From positions 1 to 36,996 of the forward strand of contig JALLBK010000066.1 in assembly GCA_036940085.1 (NCBI GenBank): DNA of 36,996 nucleotides, read 5' to 3'. Every line of letters begins with the position of its first letter. Position 1 is the first letter of the stretch. The notes beneath the pieces were generated by a model. The model made no database searches and was not told the origin of the DNA. It saw nothing but the letters and a program-made list of their open reading frames with translations. Shown one piece after another: positions 21,201-30,204 of the stretch. The translations under genes and the position numbers were made by a program. Source of the DNA: Discostella pseudostelligera. Lineage: Eukaryota; Bacillariophyta; Thalassiosirophyceae; Thalassiosirales; Thalassiosiraceae.

Positions 21201-21435
21201 TGATTTTGTTGTGTATCAGGGGGTGTGGTGGGAAGTATGATGTAAGAATCGCGCTAGAAAGAATCAAGCTCGGTATTGAATATTGACTTTCGACTCACCC
21301 ATCGGCATCCAGACTATTCTCAATCAATTCTTTCACAACGCTCACCGGGCGTTGAATTACCTCCCCCGCAGCGATACGATCGACTACCTCCTTGGGGAGG
21401 GGGAGGATCCTTTTGGGAGTGGGCCGCGTCGTCAT
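18233..21435 (-). CDS. MLH1: DNA mismatch repair protein MLH1
   Basis: Exon 1 is 21435-21299 and exon 2 is 21194-18233, with a 104-bp intron (GTGAGT...GTAG). The product is about 1032 aa. The GHKL ATPase motifs are intact: A-A-G-E-V-I-Q-R-P with K-E36-L-I-E-N40-S-L-D-A, D65-N-G-I-G, T-S-K-L and G-F-R-G-E-A-L near 100-106, then [12 protein letters not shown]. The protein ends in K-V-F-E-R-C, the invariant MLH1 C-terminus that contributes to the endonuclease site of the MutL-alpha partner; this separates it from PMS2. MLH1 heterodimers couple mismatch recognition by MutS homologues to strand incision, and act in meiotic crossing-over. It is longer than animal MLH1 (about 750 aa) because of acidic and Ser-rich insertions, such as a D-rich run near 130 and a long linker near 440-640. 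CCAAT boxes and an E2F-like site lie upstream. Confidence 0.96.
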
Positions 21436-21507
21436 TGACGGTAGGGGGCAGCCAATGCCAATGCCATGGTCGGTGTCGCTGTGTCGCTAGTCGCTGTATT
21501 GTAGGAG

Positions 21508-21549
21508 ATTGGTATTGGTATTGGTGTGTCTAGATTGGTCTTTCCCGCC
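21508..21549 (-). promoter_or_regulatory. Four CCAAT boxes plus an E2F-like site upstream of MLH1
   Basis: ATTGG occurs at 21508-21512, 21514-21518, 21520-21524 and 21534-21538, giving four CCAAT boxes on the MLH1 strand. TTTCCCGCC follows at 21541-21549. They lie 73-114 bp upstream of the MLH1 ATG. CCAAT boxes next to an E2F site are a usual arrangement in S-phase gene promoters, fitting a replication-linked repair gene. Confidence 0.55.
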
Positions 21550-21667
21550 ATTATTTATCCGCAGGACAAAATTCGTTAAGTATCGTTTTTAATTTCAAAT
21601 TTCTATTTTAAAATTTGTTAATTAGGAGTATCTTTTAATTTCAACCTTGAATTGTTAAGATACTTCG

Positions 21668-21678
21668 TTCCCGCCAAA
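21668..21678. promoter_or_regulatory. E2F-like site upstream of the LON-domain gene
   Basis: TTCCCGCCAAA at 21668-21678 matches the E2F consensus; a related TTTCCCGGGCGG follows at 21681. The site is 170 bp before the ATG at 21850. Confidence 0.4.
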
Positions 21679-21849
21679 TCTTTCCCGGGCGGAGATGACT
21701 CATCATGCATCACCTCCTCTTCCATTTTCCATTTCCACTCGATTGAATCGAAGCTCGATGGCAATTAGAATAGAATGCAATGGTCTATTGCGGCCGCCGT
21801 TCAACGACGTAGAACGTAATATTAAGACGTTAGAGGTAGTTTCTCAACG

Positions 21850-23079
21850 ATGGCCAAGCTAATGATGCCTTCTCTCCGTAAATGTGCGCTCCTCCTCGTG
21901 GCCGCAACATTATCGACGGCATTCACTCCATCTCCACCATGCGCAGCGGTACGATATGCAAATCATATCCTATTCTCCTCGAAGACAGATAACAATGTCG
22001 ACAGCCATGACTTCGATGACTTTGCGGAATTTTCATCTACGCAGCTTGCATCCTCATCGATAGTCGTCAACAATAGCAATGGAAACGATGGCGATTCGTT
22101 CCTGTCGTCGTTGCAATCTCGTGTGCAACAGGTGCAACATCAATCGAACAAATTGGTATGTGTATTCTATCTTACTAACATGCATCTACTTGCAATTGTC
22201 GTCGTGTACAATCTTTACACTCACTGACTCACCTCATCACATACCGCGCAGCCCTTGATGATACTCGACACAATGCTACCACGTCAAGTATTACAAATCC
22301 AAATTCAACACCCTACTCTCAAATCATTAATGAAACACCGGGTCAACATGGAAACTCCCACCCTTGGTATGGTAGGCATGGCACGTCTATCCACGGGAAG
22401 GATGGTGCCGCTAAAAACCGGTGTCGAAGTGGAGATAATTCAGATGGAAAAGGCTGATGTTTCGTCGACAATGTCATCCGCCACATCCAGCGATAGTAGT
22501 GGAGGTAATGAGGAACCATGGGATATTTCTCTTAGAGGAGGTCGACGATTTATCATCGAGGGTGATATCGAAAAAACAGAGGAGGGTTGGACTACGGCCA
22601 CGGTCAAATTTCTAGATTCTGCATTAGAGGAAGAGAATGAAGTGAAACAATTTTCCCATCCCAGCATGGAGGAGATGAATCCACTAGATCGTTCATCTAC
22701 ACCAACTACTTCGGGTGATCGTCTATCACTAGCTCGGGCCATATCCAAATGTCGACAATTTACCGAACCGAACATGAATATGAAGGATAATGCCTCTTTA
22801 GTTGACCGATGGATTCAATTAGCGAAACAGAATGAACGCCACCCAGGACAGATTGACACCCTATTAAAACAGCTTGGATCGATCCCACCGGAGTATGAAC
22901 CGACGGAACGTGCATTGTGGGTTGGTGCACTTATCAATCCACTCCCGAGCATGGGCGTGGCGACAGAAATTCGTCCGGCGCTGTTGGTGAGTAAACGCGC
23001 CGAGGAACGGGTGCAGGTGGCCCTTGATGCAATATTGAAGAGTATACGGCATATGGATGGAAGTGCTAGAAGGTGGTAG
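21850..23079 (+). CDS. Plastid-targeted LON substrate-binding domain protein
   Basis: Exons 21850-22155 and 22252-23079 flank a 96-bp intron (GTATGT...GCAG), and the product is about 377 aa. The leader has a hydrophobic stretch (C-A-L-L-L-V-A-A-T-L) and then S-T-A-F-T-P, an ASAF-type plastid import motif. Splicing joins N-K-L to P-L-M-I-L-D-T-M-L-P-R-Q, the first strand of the PUA-like N-terminal domain of Lon protease. It continues to G-M-V-G-M-A and the V-P-L-K-T-G-V-E-V-E-I segment. No AAA ATPase or Ser-Lys protease domain follows, so this is a stand-alone LON-domain protein. Such proteins are common in algae and plants and may act as substrate adaptors (inference). The C-terminal 130 aa are helical. 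Confidence 0.82.
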
Positions 23080-23216
23080 TATGAAAGTGAGGCTATGGTG
23101 CGAATACAATAGGATGATCGAGTGCATTTAATGCTTTGGTTGCTTAGATAAATTTTGTATCTGGTCATCTGTTTGCGATTTGTACAGTGAGATGATGCCT
23201 TGATCGAGAAAGTCCA

Positions 23217-24221
23217 TCACCTAGCCACGGTAAACAACTTTTTCACAGGTTCCAATACATCGATCAACCCCGACCATCCCGGTGGCAACAGCACCGTGTC
23301 TCCCGCCACACATCGTTTCGTTGTCCCATCCGAATCATTCGTAATGAACATTATCCCCTGCAATACATGAAACCATAGTCCTTTTCCCGCAAGAGGTACT
23401 ACCTCAAAGCTTTCAGGATTGCAGGTCCACACACCTACTTGGGTTGAACCCATGTCATACAATATATTCGATGCCGAGGATGAGATTAATGGTCCTGGCA
23501 GCCTTCCATACAATGGATCATTACCAAGCTTCGCAGTTTCCACCAAATTATGTGGTGCAAAGAAATCTCTATAATGATTCACCTGCACTCGAATGATCGG
23601 ACCAGACTCTTCAACATAAGCATGATCATTCACGGCCCATAGCTTGTGTATGGGTGTGTTGACATCCCATCGACCAGTATGTCCCTTGGGTATTATTACC
23701 AAATCACCCGGTCCAAAGTAATGTCGTGCCCCATCGGCATCGCCAAGCATACCATGTCCTTCAATGACGTAGAATACTTCAGTGACTGCCTTGGCATTGG
23801 AGGATTGCCATCCACCCTCGGTGCAATACCATGTCCCTGCACTGAAAGCATCATCACCCACGTCGGCAAGAGTGCGCGACCAATCTTGGGGTCTTCCCCA
23901 ATCATAACTGGATCGTAGACCTTTGGAGTTTAAGTTATTAAGTGAGAAATATTCTGGCGATGCATGATGAAATACAGGTGGTGTGGCGACGGTGGTGGCA
24001 ACTTCGATGACAGGCACAGGCGGTGACGGTCGAAATGGGGCTGGGCTATAACTCGTCGCAATGCCGTTGGGTTGTTGCTGGCCTGAAAGGCTATCAAGAT
24101 AAGATGCGAGTGCGGTAGTAGTAGTGGACGACCTACCTGGCGTGAAGCCGGTGGTTAGAGGCGCGATGGCCGATAGGATGATGATGGCGGCGAGTAGCGA
24201 CTGTGAGGATTCCATCGTCAT
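23217..24221 (-). CDS. Plastid-targeted bicupin protein (DUF861/cupin_3 type)
   Basis: ATG 24221 gives about 334 aa; the frame extends further upstream, but with an unconvincing basic leader. A hydrophobic signal (L-L-A-A-I-I-I-L-S-A-I-A) is followed by T-T-G-F-T-P-G, a plastid-type motif with F at the cleavage site. Two cupin_3 beta-barrels follow. The first contains S-A-G-T-W-Y-C-T-E-G-G-W, T-E-V-F-Y-V-I-E-G and F-G-P-G-D-L-V-I-I-P-K-G-H. The second contains V-G-V-W-T-C-N-P and V-A-G-D-T-V-L-L-P-P-G-W. Known members include ureidoglycine aminohydrolase-like and sugar-binding cupins. The classical metal-binding H-x-H pair is not visible in either barrel, so catalysis is uncertain. The reaction cannot be told from sequence. 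Confidence 0.8.
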   Translation of the reverse strand: MTMESSQSLLAAIIILSAIAPLTTGFTPGRSSTTTTALASYLDSLSGQQQPNGIATSYSPAPFRPSPPVPVIEVATTVATPPVFHHASPEYFSLNNLNSKGLRSSYDWGRPQDWSRTLADVGDDAFSAGTWYCTEGGWQSSNAKAVTEVFYVIEGHGMLGDADGARHYFGPGDLVIIPKGHTGRWDVNTPIHKLWAVNDHAYVEESGPIIRVQVNHYRDFFAPHNLVETAKLGNDPLYGRLPGPLISSSASNILYDMGSTQVGVWTCNPESFEVVPLAGKGLWFHVLQGIMFITNDSDGTTKRCVAGDTVLLPPGWSGLIDVLEPVKKLFTVAR

Positions 24222-24782
24222 CGTGAATGTTGCACAGATGTGACGATTGAGATGAGAGCCCCCGAAACAGCGACAGGAAGATCTGCACCGTCTGACCGTC
24301 AAGTAGTCTTCGAGACTGTCACATGAGAAGTACATGAAAGTGAAAGCTAGAGATATCCATCTGGATATTACGTACGGGCATTGAAAGATCTTTGTACGTT
24401 TTGTTTTACTACGAGCCTTTCTAGAATTTACATAGGTCCGCACCGAGACAGTTGTGAGATGTCATACGAGATCCTACAGAAGCTACGTAGGACCACTTTT
24501 CGCTGCCGGATTTTGTTAGGGACCTCACAACTGTCTCGCTGCGGACCTGTGTAAATTCTAGAAAGGCTCGTAGTATCGGCATTCAAATTTTGCAATACGA
24601 CAATGCAGCGCTCGCCCACAGTCTCCCGACCGTCAACTTTGCTTCGTAATAGTAATAAGTACCTAAACAATTACTATCTACCACCATGAACCATGATCGC
24701 CACCACTATGGTCGATGGGATCACCATCATTCCTCACCATTGGCAAAAATAGTGGCAGAGAGATAGTCCTCTCACTTCCAAG
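24222..24782. other. Divergent spacer between bicupin and F-box/LRR genes
   Basis: No gene is supported in these 561 bp. The main content is the 169-bp inverted-repeat element at 24407-24575. The remaining sequence is AT-rich promoter-like DNA. Confidence 0.65.
24407..24575. mobile_element. 169-bp inverted-repeat (MITE-like) element
   Basis: Two 52-nt arms (24407-24458 and 24524-24575) are reverse complements at 50 of 52 positions, around a 65-nt loop. The loop has a minor stem (TCCTAC 24472-24477, GTAGGA 24487-24492). Each outer end is TA followed by CTACGAGCC, so the element can be read as 50-bp terminal inverted repeats flanked by a TA target-site duplication, as Tc1/mariner-type MITEs have. 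No coding capacity is visible. A structured transcript (hairpin RNA) is an alternative reading. It lies 208 bp before the F-box/LRR start. Confidence 0.6.
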
Positions 24783-27185
24783 ATGATGAACCAAGTCAAA
24801 CGCACCACCAGTAAAGTCAAAACCCGGCTACACATTCGCTCGGCCACCTACGGCCCCGCCGATGGACGTAAATTATATGATGGCAAATTGGTCGATTATG
24901 ACCAACGACGGGAGGAAACCTATGTGCCGAATTCACGAGATGTCTTGCCGTTCCTTAGGGTGCTCATGAGTGCCTCATCCTCATCGCCGTCGTCCGCCGA
25001 GATGGAAGATTATTTATTTGAAGATGGAGAATGTGATGTTGCTGATGCACCAACTGATAATGAGGGGCAGGTGTTGGCGGGGACATCCAATTATTATGCT
25101 TCTTGTAGTAGAAATGCCTTCCCATTAATGGATGGACGGCCCATGAATGCAGTGTTTGGTGATCCTTGTCCAGGAACTACGAAGTTGTTGCATGTTGAGT
25201 ACTTATTTCGGGATTATTTCTACGAGGATGATGCTAGTACTTCTACTATGGCCGCTACTGTGGCCGCTACTGTGGATGATCAAGGCAAAGTACAAGTTGT
25301 TACTGAGTCCAACGACAGCGAGGGAAGGACAATGGCAGAAAGAAATGCACGGAGATCTCATTTTCACTGCACAACATCACGCATATTCACATCGATCTTT
25401 CGGGAACATGAACGAGTAGTATTGAAGCGTCAGGATCCGTTATTTCGCCTCGATACTACTGCAAGCGGTGACGATGACGAAAGCAATTATGTTTCTCCTC
25501 CTAAGCTACTCTTTCAACAACAAATGAGCGACGATGGTGGCGATTATAACAATACGATGCAAGTTGACGGTGCGGCAATGTTGATATCACCCTCACAGCC
25601 CAAACAACAGTGGAAACTGGCCCCAACGACATCTGAAATCACCCTACCAATCATCTTACCATTTCTCACCGTACGCCAACGTGCAAAGTGCCAACTGGTA
25701 TGCACCTCGTGGAAAGATATTGTACTTGAGAAGGGTATTGCCGTGGTGGTGGATATAAATGATGTGGGTTTATTTCCGAAATCGTCGACAAATATCGCTC
25801 CGCCAACTACTGCTTCTTCATCAATCTCCACAACATATCCATTCATGAACATTACGCCAAATATCCATTCATCATCACTACAATCATCATCTTCCTCGGC
25901 ACACAATAACGATCATCATTCATCCCGATCACTCCTTCGCGGATTATTAAATCACTCACATTCATCGTTGGAAGCCCTCGTCCTCAACGATTTCATCTCT
26001 CTCCAACCCACAATGGATTTGCATCCCGCATTACCATTCCTACGCAAGCTCCAAAGGTTGGATATTAGTCGTATACCCACAATTACCGATGAGACACTAC
26101 GTTTAATATCGACATATGTTGGTCCACGATTGGAGGTATTGTACATGAAGGGACTACGTCAGGTCACGAACGATGGTATTGTATACCTTGTTCAATCTTG
26201 TTGCAATTTGCGTGTATTGGACGTCTCGCAAGTTCATCAACTTGACGATGAGGCTGGGATTGTTATTGGACGATACTTGACCAAGTTGGAAGTTTTGCAT
26301 GGGAAAGACAATTATAAGCTGACCAATCGTAGCGTCGATTTGATTACGAGGAATTGTAGAAACTTAGTCCAAGTCACCCTTTGGGGGAGCATTCGATTGA
26401 CACATATTTCCTTCCATGACGACAAGCTCGCAGAAGATGGAGGTGCAGAGGAGGCTAGCGATACCGGGGGCGAATCAATATCGAAGAGAGCAGTGACGAC
26501 TGTTCCAGCAATGCATCTTCAAGCACCGATCATTACTCCATCACCCATGAAACTTGTCCTACTCAATCTCTGGGGTTGTCATAACCTCACCGATGCTACC
26601 GCACAACATCTGACGGGCCTACCTTTCCTGCGCTCACTCTGCGTAAGCGAGTGTCATCGTCTCACCGATCAATTTGTGTACGGAATTAGTAAATCGTTAC
26701 CTCGGCTACTGCACCTCCAGCTTCGTTACGTTCGTCGAATTACCGATGCAAGCCTAAAGTCCATATCGCAATGTATGCCATGGTTGTATTCGTTAGATGT
26801 GAGTTTTTGCACCCAACTTACCATTGAAGGGGTGTCGCAATTATTAATTGAGCGATGCAATTCTCTATCAGAATTGAGACTGTATTCTTGCCGAAATCTA
26901 AACATCGAAGCAACGAATGATGGAAGAGATGCAGGTGGCGCGCCGCGTATTGTAAGTGGAGGACGTCAACTAGCCCGAGCGTTGCAAACTGTTCGTGGAG
27001 CAAGTATCCTCTCCTTCCTTGATTTGAGAGAATGTCAGCAGCATGAGTCATTCTCAAGGGACGCCAGTTGGTTAGAATACATGGTAGAATTGGGCTTTAA
27101 CGAATCTTTGCATGGATTATTCATCCGGCCGGCTTCTTGGAATGATGACGTGAGGAAGCAACTGGTGACAAATGTGGCTTTTTAG
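24783..27185 (+). CDS. F-box/leucine-rich-repeat protein with an N-terminal DUF3395-like domain
   Basis: This 800-aa intronless frame starts at ATG 24783 (ATG 24786 follows at once). The N-terminal part (about 15-230) has I-R-S-A-T-Y-G-P-A-D-G and F-G-D-P-C-P-G-T-T-K-L-L-H-V-E-Y-L-F-R. This resembles the C-terminal DUF3395 domain of DnaJC11; SUEL-type lectins share a similar F-G-D-P-C-P-G-T signature, so the assignment is tentative. An F-box lies near 285-325 (L-P-I-I-L-P-F-L-T-V-R-Q-R, then V-C-T-S-W-K-D-I-V). About ten AMN1/FBXL-type leucine-rich repeats follow from about 410 to 700, such as L-R-K-L-Q-R-L-D-I-S and L-R-S-L-C-V-S-E-C-H-R-L-T-D. FBXL proteins are substrate receptors of SCF ubiquitin ligases. 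The joined architecture is unusual; the substrate is unknown. Confidence 0.82.
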   Translation: MMNQVKRTTSKVKTRLHIRSATYGPADGRKLYDGKLVDYDQRREETYVPNSRDVLPFLRVLMSASSSSPSSAEMEDYLFEDGECDVADAPTDNEGQVLAGTSNYYASCSRNAFPLMDGRPMNAVFGDPCPGTTKLLHVEYLFRDYFYEDDASTSTMAATVAATVDDQGKVQVVTESNDSEGRTMAERNARRSHFHCTTSRIFTSIFREHERVVLKRQDPLFRLDTTASGDDDESNYVSPPKLLFQQQMSDDGGDYNNTMQVDGAAMLISPSQPKQQWKLAPTTSEITLPIILPFLTVRQRAKCQLVCTSWKDIVLEKGIAVVVDINDVGLFPKSSTNIAPPTTASSSISTTYPFMNITPNIHSSSLQSSSSSAHNNDHHSSRSLLRGLLNHSHSSLEALVLNDFISLQPTMDLHPALPFLRKLQRLDISRIPTITDETLRLISTYVGPRLEVLYMKGLRQVTNDGIVYLVQSCCNLRVLDVSQVHQLDDEAGIVIGRYLTKLEVLHGKDNYKLTNRSVDLITRNCRNLVQVTLWGSIRLTHISFHDDKLAEDGGAEEASDTGGESISKRAVTTVPAMHLQAPIITPSPMKLVLLNLWGCHNLTDATAQHLTGLPFLRSLCVSECHRLTDQFVYGISKSLPRLLHLQLRYVRRITDASLKSISQCMPWLYSLDVSFCTQLTIEGVSQLLIERCNSLSELRLYSCRNLNIEATNDGRDAGGAPRIVSGGRQLARALQTVRGASILSFLDLRECQQHESFSRDASWLEYMVELGFNESLHGLFIRPASWNDDVRKQLVTNVAF

Positions 27186-27428
27186 AACAAACCGATTTGA
27201 GCTAGCTGCCCCAAAGTATCCTCCTCTCGAACGATAATTGCAGGAACTGGCGTGGCAGTTTCAGGTCCACTTTAGCATTAATAAATAATGATTCAACTAA
27301 GTTTCAAGATAACACTGATTGACAATTACTTTAATCCATTGCTGGTTCCAAACTGCTTAGATTTCATTGCACCCGAGAAACTGTTTGACTCAAACGACAC
27401 AAGTGTTACTCAACCATCTAATTGGCAC
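27186..27428. other. Spacer between the F-box gene and the LRR pseudogene
   Basis: This 243-bp convergent spacer has no recognisable feature beyond AT-rich 3' flanks. Confidence 0.5.
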
Positions 27429-28598
27429 CTATTCATCAACATCAACATCAACAAGGAAAGACAGCACATTTGGAAAGATGATGACGAGCATTGCAATTGA
27501 ATCTTCCCGACACCATGACCTCGCATTGTTGTCGATGTGGTTGCCATTAGATGATTGTTCCTTGATCTTTGTTTTCCAAAGGGCAAGTTCCAAGAACGGA
27601 GCGACACTGTGGGCAACACCTTGCGCATGTTCATATTTGATAAGCTGGAAATGGATAGAATCCAAATAGGCATCATCCTGTTCTATGCTGCTGAAATCAT
27701 CATCATCCTCAATGCATAAAACCACAGAAGGAATACGCTGCAACATGGCATGAATCCTTGCTTTCCACACCCACATGTTTATCATACCTACCCGCCTTGG
27801 AATGTTGCAATGAGCCAAAAAGGAAGCTGTCGACAAAGACAGCTCCGAAGTTCCATTATTCCATCAATGAAGTAGAGACGACTCAGTAATAAACTCTTCA
27901 ATGTCCTCACAGAAATCAATTGCTACCAAATTTGAACATTCCTTGAACGCAGTACAATGAATGCGCTTGACGGTGGAAGGGATGCTGATGCTCCTAAGTG
28001 ATGTGCAGCCAAAGAATGCCTCTTCTCTAATATATTCCATTCCATCACACAGTTCCACATACATCAACTGCGTGCAACCATTCAATGCACATGGGCCAAT
28101 ATCTCTGACGCTAGATGGGATGCTGATGCTCTCAAGTGATGTGCACAAACCAAATGCCCCAGCAATAATACATCTCAACCCCTCCATCAGCTCAACATTC
28201 ATCAACTGCGTGCAACCAATAAATGCACATAGGCCAATATCTCTGACGCTAGATGGGATGCTGATGCTCTCAAGTGATGTGCACGAATGAAATGCCTCTT
28301 CGATAATTTGCATCAGCCCTTCCCTCAGCTCCACATTCATCAACTGTGTGCACCCGCAAAATGCGTTATTGCCAATAACTCTAACGGAGGATGGGATGCT
28401 GATGCCCGCAAGTGATGTGCAGCCAATGATGCCCCATCTCCAATACGCTCCAGACCATCACACAGCTCCACATGCATCAACTGCGTGCACTTTCTGAATG
28501 CTAATCTTTTTGACAGATGGATCAAGTATGACATGAGTGACGGTCCTTGGGATATCATACCTCCACTGCCCGGTGTAGATGAAGGGCTCGCTCGCCAT
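27429..28598 (-). pseudogene. BspA-type leucine-rich-repeat gene, broken
   Basis: The coding path begins at ATG 28598 with a typical leader ending D-P-S-V-K-K-I. It continues through LRR_5/BspA units (C-T-S-L-E-S-I-S-I-P-S-S-V-R) and ends in a family-type C-terminal region at 27431-27836 (C-N-I-P-R-R, A-P-F-L-E-L-A-L-W-K, I-I-F-P-N-V-L-S-F-L). Three lesions interrupt it. A 2-nt loss near 28505 shifts the frame before A-F-R-K-C. A 1-nt loss near 28429 shifts it back. An in-frame TGA at 27864-27866 precedes W-N-N-G. Repeat units are 138 nt apart (CATCAACTG at 28062, 28200, 28338), but the next is 137 nt on (28475), which confirms the 1-nt loss. BspA-LRR genes form a large family in diatoms, of unknown role. 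Sequencing error at one or two sites is possible; three together favour decay. Confidence 0.75.
28062..28480 (-). repeat. 138-bp tandem repeat units inside the LRR pseudogene
   Basis: Four successive copies start with CATCAACTG at 28062, 28200, 28338 and 28475. Each encodes a pair of 23-residue BspA leucine-rich repeats. The first two units are nearly identical (a few substitutions in 80 bp compared), suggesting recent duplication or conversion within the gene. Confidence 0.85.
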
Positions 28599-28995
28599 GG
28601 TAATGGTATGTTATTGTTATTGAGATATTGACGTCGGCTCCACCAACGATAATGCAAGTAGAGGGTGGACGAGTGTGAGTTGAAGAGGCCGGCAGCCGCC
28701 CGCCCTCGATATTGGATCTCGTATCAGATGTTGGATATGAAAATGAGAATGAGATGAAGAATCATCATCATCGTCATCGAATCGGCGTCATCGGCCGCGT
28801 GCATCGGCATCAAATAATGATTGGGGTGTTGGCGGGAAACAGTCGCCAGACAGACGAAAGATTCGCTTCAATCGTCAGTCTGTCCTGTCCTTCGTTCGCA
28901 CCGTCGAACTTCAAGATACACCGTCTGTCTGTCGTTCACGTTCCACTACGGTCACACTCGCTCTCTCTTACACTCCTTCGACTTCCACTTCGACC
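28599..28995. other. Divergent promoter region between LRR pseudogene and PAM68-like gene
   Basis: No gene is supported. The spacer has an E2F-like site TTGGCGGGAAA at 28829-28839 and a pyrimidine-rich stretch just before ATG 28996 (28940-28990), probably the 5' leader of the PAM68-like transcript. Confidence 0.55.
28829..28839. promoter_or_regulatory. E2F-like site upstream of PAM68-like gene
   Basis: TTGGCGGGAAA is an exact match to the motif also found before the PPR gene, 157 bp upstream of ATG 28996. Confidence 0.4.
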
Positions 28996-30100
28996 ATGAC
29001 CATGACCACCATGGTGACAGTATCAACGATCGCCGCCATCGTGGCCATCGCGCCTTACCTTCAAAGCAGCAACCAAGGTATCATTCTCACCAGTGCCTTC
29101 ACTACTTCACATTTTTCACCTAGGAGTAGGAGTGCTGTGTCGAGACGGCCAACGATTGCATCATCGTCATGGAGCACAATCACCACCACTCTCTCTGCGG
29201 CGGGCAAGGGATTTGGGGACAAACCAGCATCTACACAAAAATCAAAGGCATCATCGTCGACGTCGATTGAAACCACCGCATCAACAACATCAACATCATC
29301 TCCATCATCATCTACAGAAGGCACAACATTATCTTCTAACATCGCATCTGCAGAAGAAAACACCGGCTCAACAATGTTACAACAACTACGATCACGGGAA
29401 GCCGAAAAACGCGACGCCGAACTGCGCAAACTACGCGACCTACGCGATACCGATGCCCTCCTTGCCGAGGATGCCAGTGCCGCGGCCATACCCGAACGTG
29501 TTGCACAACGTATGGGGAAACGCATGGTGCCATTTGTGGGCATACCGCTCTTTGGTAGCTTTGCATCCTTTATTGGGTTTTGGTATTTGGCAACCTATAA
29601 GGATATGGAATTTCAACCAGCGATTGTGGCCACGACCTCGTTTGTCTTTTTGGCTGTGGGATTGTTGGTGAGTTTAATAGGCTTATGCTTGACCTTTCAG
29701 GGTTCTTTGTAGCACTTTGACTCTGTTTCGCTCACTTCAACGTTGTGTCTTCCTGCTTCTTGATACACAGGGTATCACCTACTCTGTGTTAAGCAGCTCA
29801 TGGGACGAAGATCGTGAAGGATCTGGGTTTGGTGCAGATGAATTTCAAAAGAATATCGGTAACATAAAAGAAGGTTTGTCGAGGACGAAAGGTGAGAGAA
29901 TTGTGGGATAAATATACATGATGCATATACTTGTGATTTCTTTCCTAACTACTTGTCACCCTCTGTTCAAATTTCTCGAAGAAAATGCATTGCTAAGAGA
30001 GAGGATGGCAGGATTGAGTGAGGAGGAGATTCAAAGGGCAATCGACGATCAGGAAAGACGAGAGAAATCAAAAAAGCAAAAAGATGCATGGATGGAATGA
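28996..30100 (+). CDS. PAM68: PAM68-like photosystem II assembly factor, plastid
   Basis: Three exons (28996-29667, 29771-29891, 29982-30100) with introns of 103 and 90 bp encode about 303 aa. Splice joints restore G-L-L|G-I-T-Y-S and R-T-K|E-N-A-L. The leader has a hydrophobic segment and T-S-A-F-T-T, an ASAF-type plastid motif. A Ser/Thr-rich linker (about 75-120) and an acidic/basic helix (R-S-R-E-A-E-K-R-D) precede the core. The core contains I-P-E-R-V-A-Q-R-M, two membrane spans (about 178-195 and 208-228) and S-S-S-W-D-E-D-R-E-G-S. In plants and cyanobacteria PAM68-type proteins are thylakoid membrane factors that assist early photosystem II assembly. The C-terminal helix (E-E-I-Q-R-A-I-D-D-Q) faces the stroma by analogy. 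It converges on the gene ending at 30205. Confidence 0.88.
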
Positions 30101-30204
30101 GGGGTGCAGTGTTGGGATTTGTCCGATATCTCGCCAGCGTCAACGATAAAAATCGTCAGATAAAACCATCCATATTATTCTAGTTACTGTTATCAGTGAC
30201 CGAA

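Larger units (their letters stand above)
21436..21849. other. Divergent promoter region between MLH1 and the LON-domain gene
   Basis: No gene is seen in these 414 bp. The sequence holds the CCAAT and E2F-like elements listed separately, plus an AT-rich middle (about 21570-21660). Confidence 0.65.

Noticed and set aside
27864..27866. TGA in the LRR gene as a selenocysteine or read-through codon
   Set aside because: Two frameshifts in the same gene point to decay. I see no SECIS-like hairpin, and the codon sits beside a Trp where a TGG to TGA change is simple.
28062..28480. 138-bp units as satellite DNA
   Set aside because: They encode paired BspA leucine-rich repeats in one frame with conserved codons, so the period is a protein repeat.
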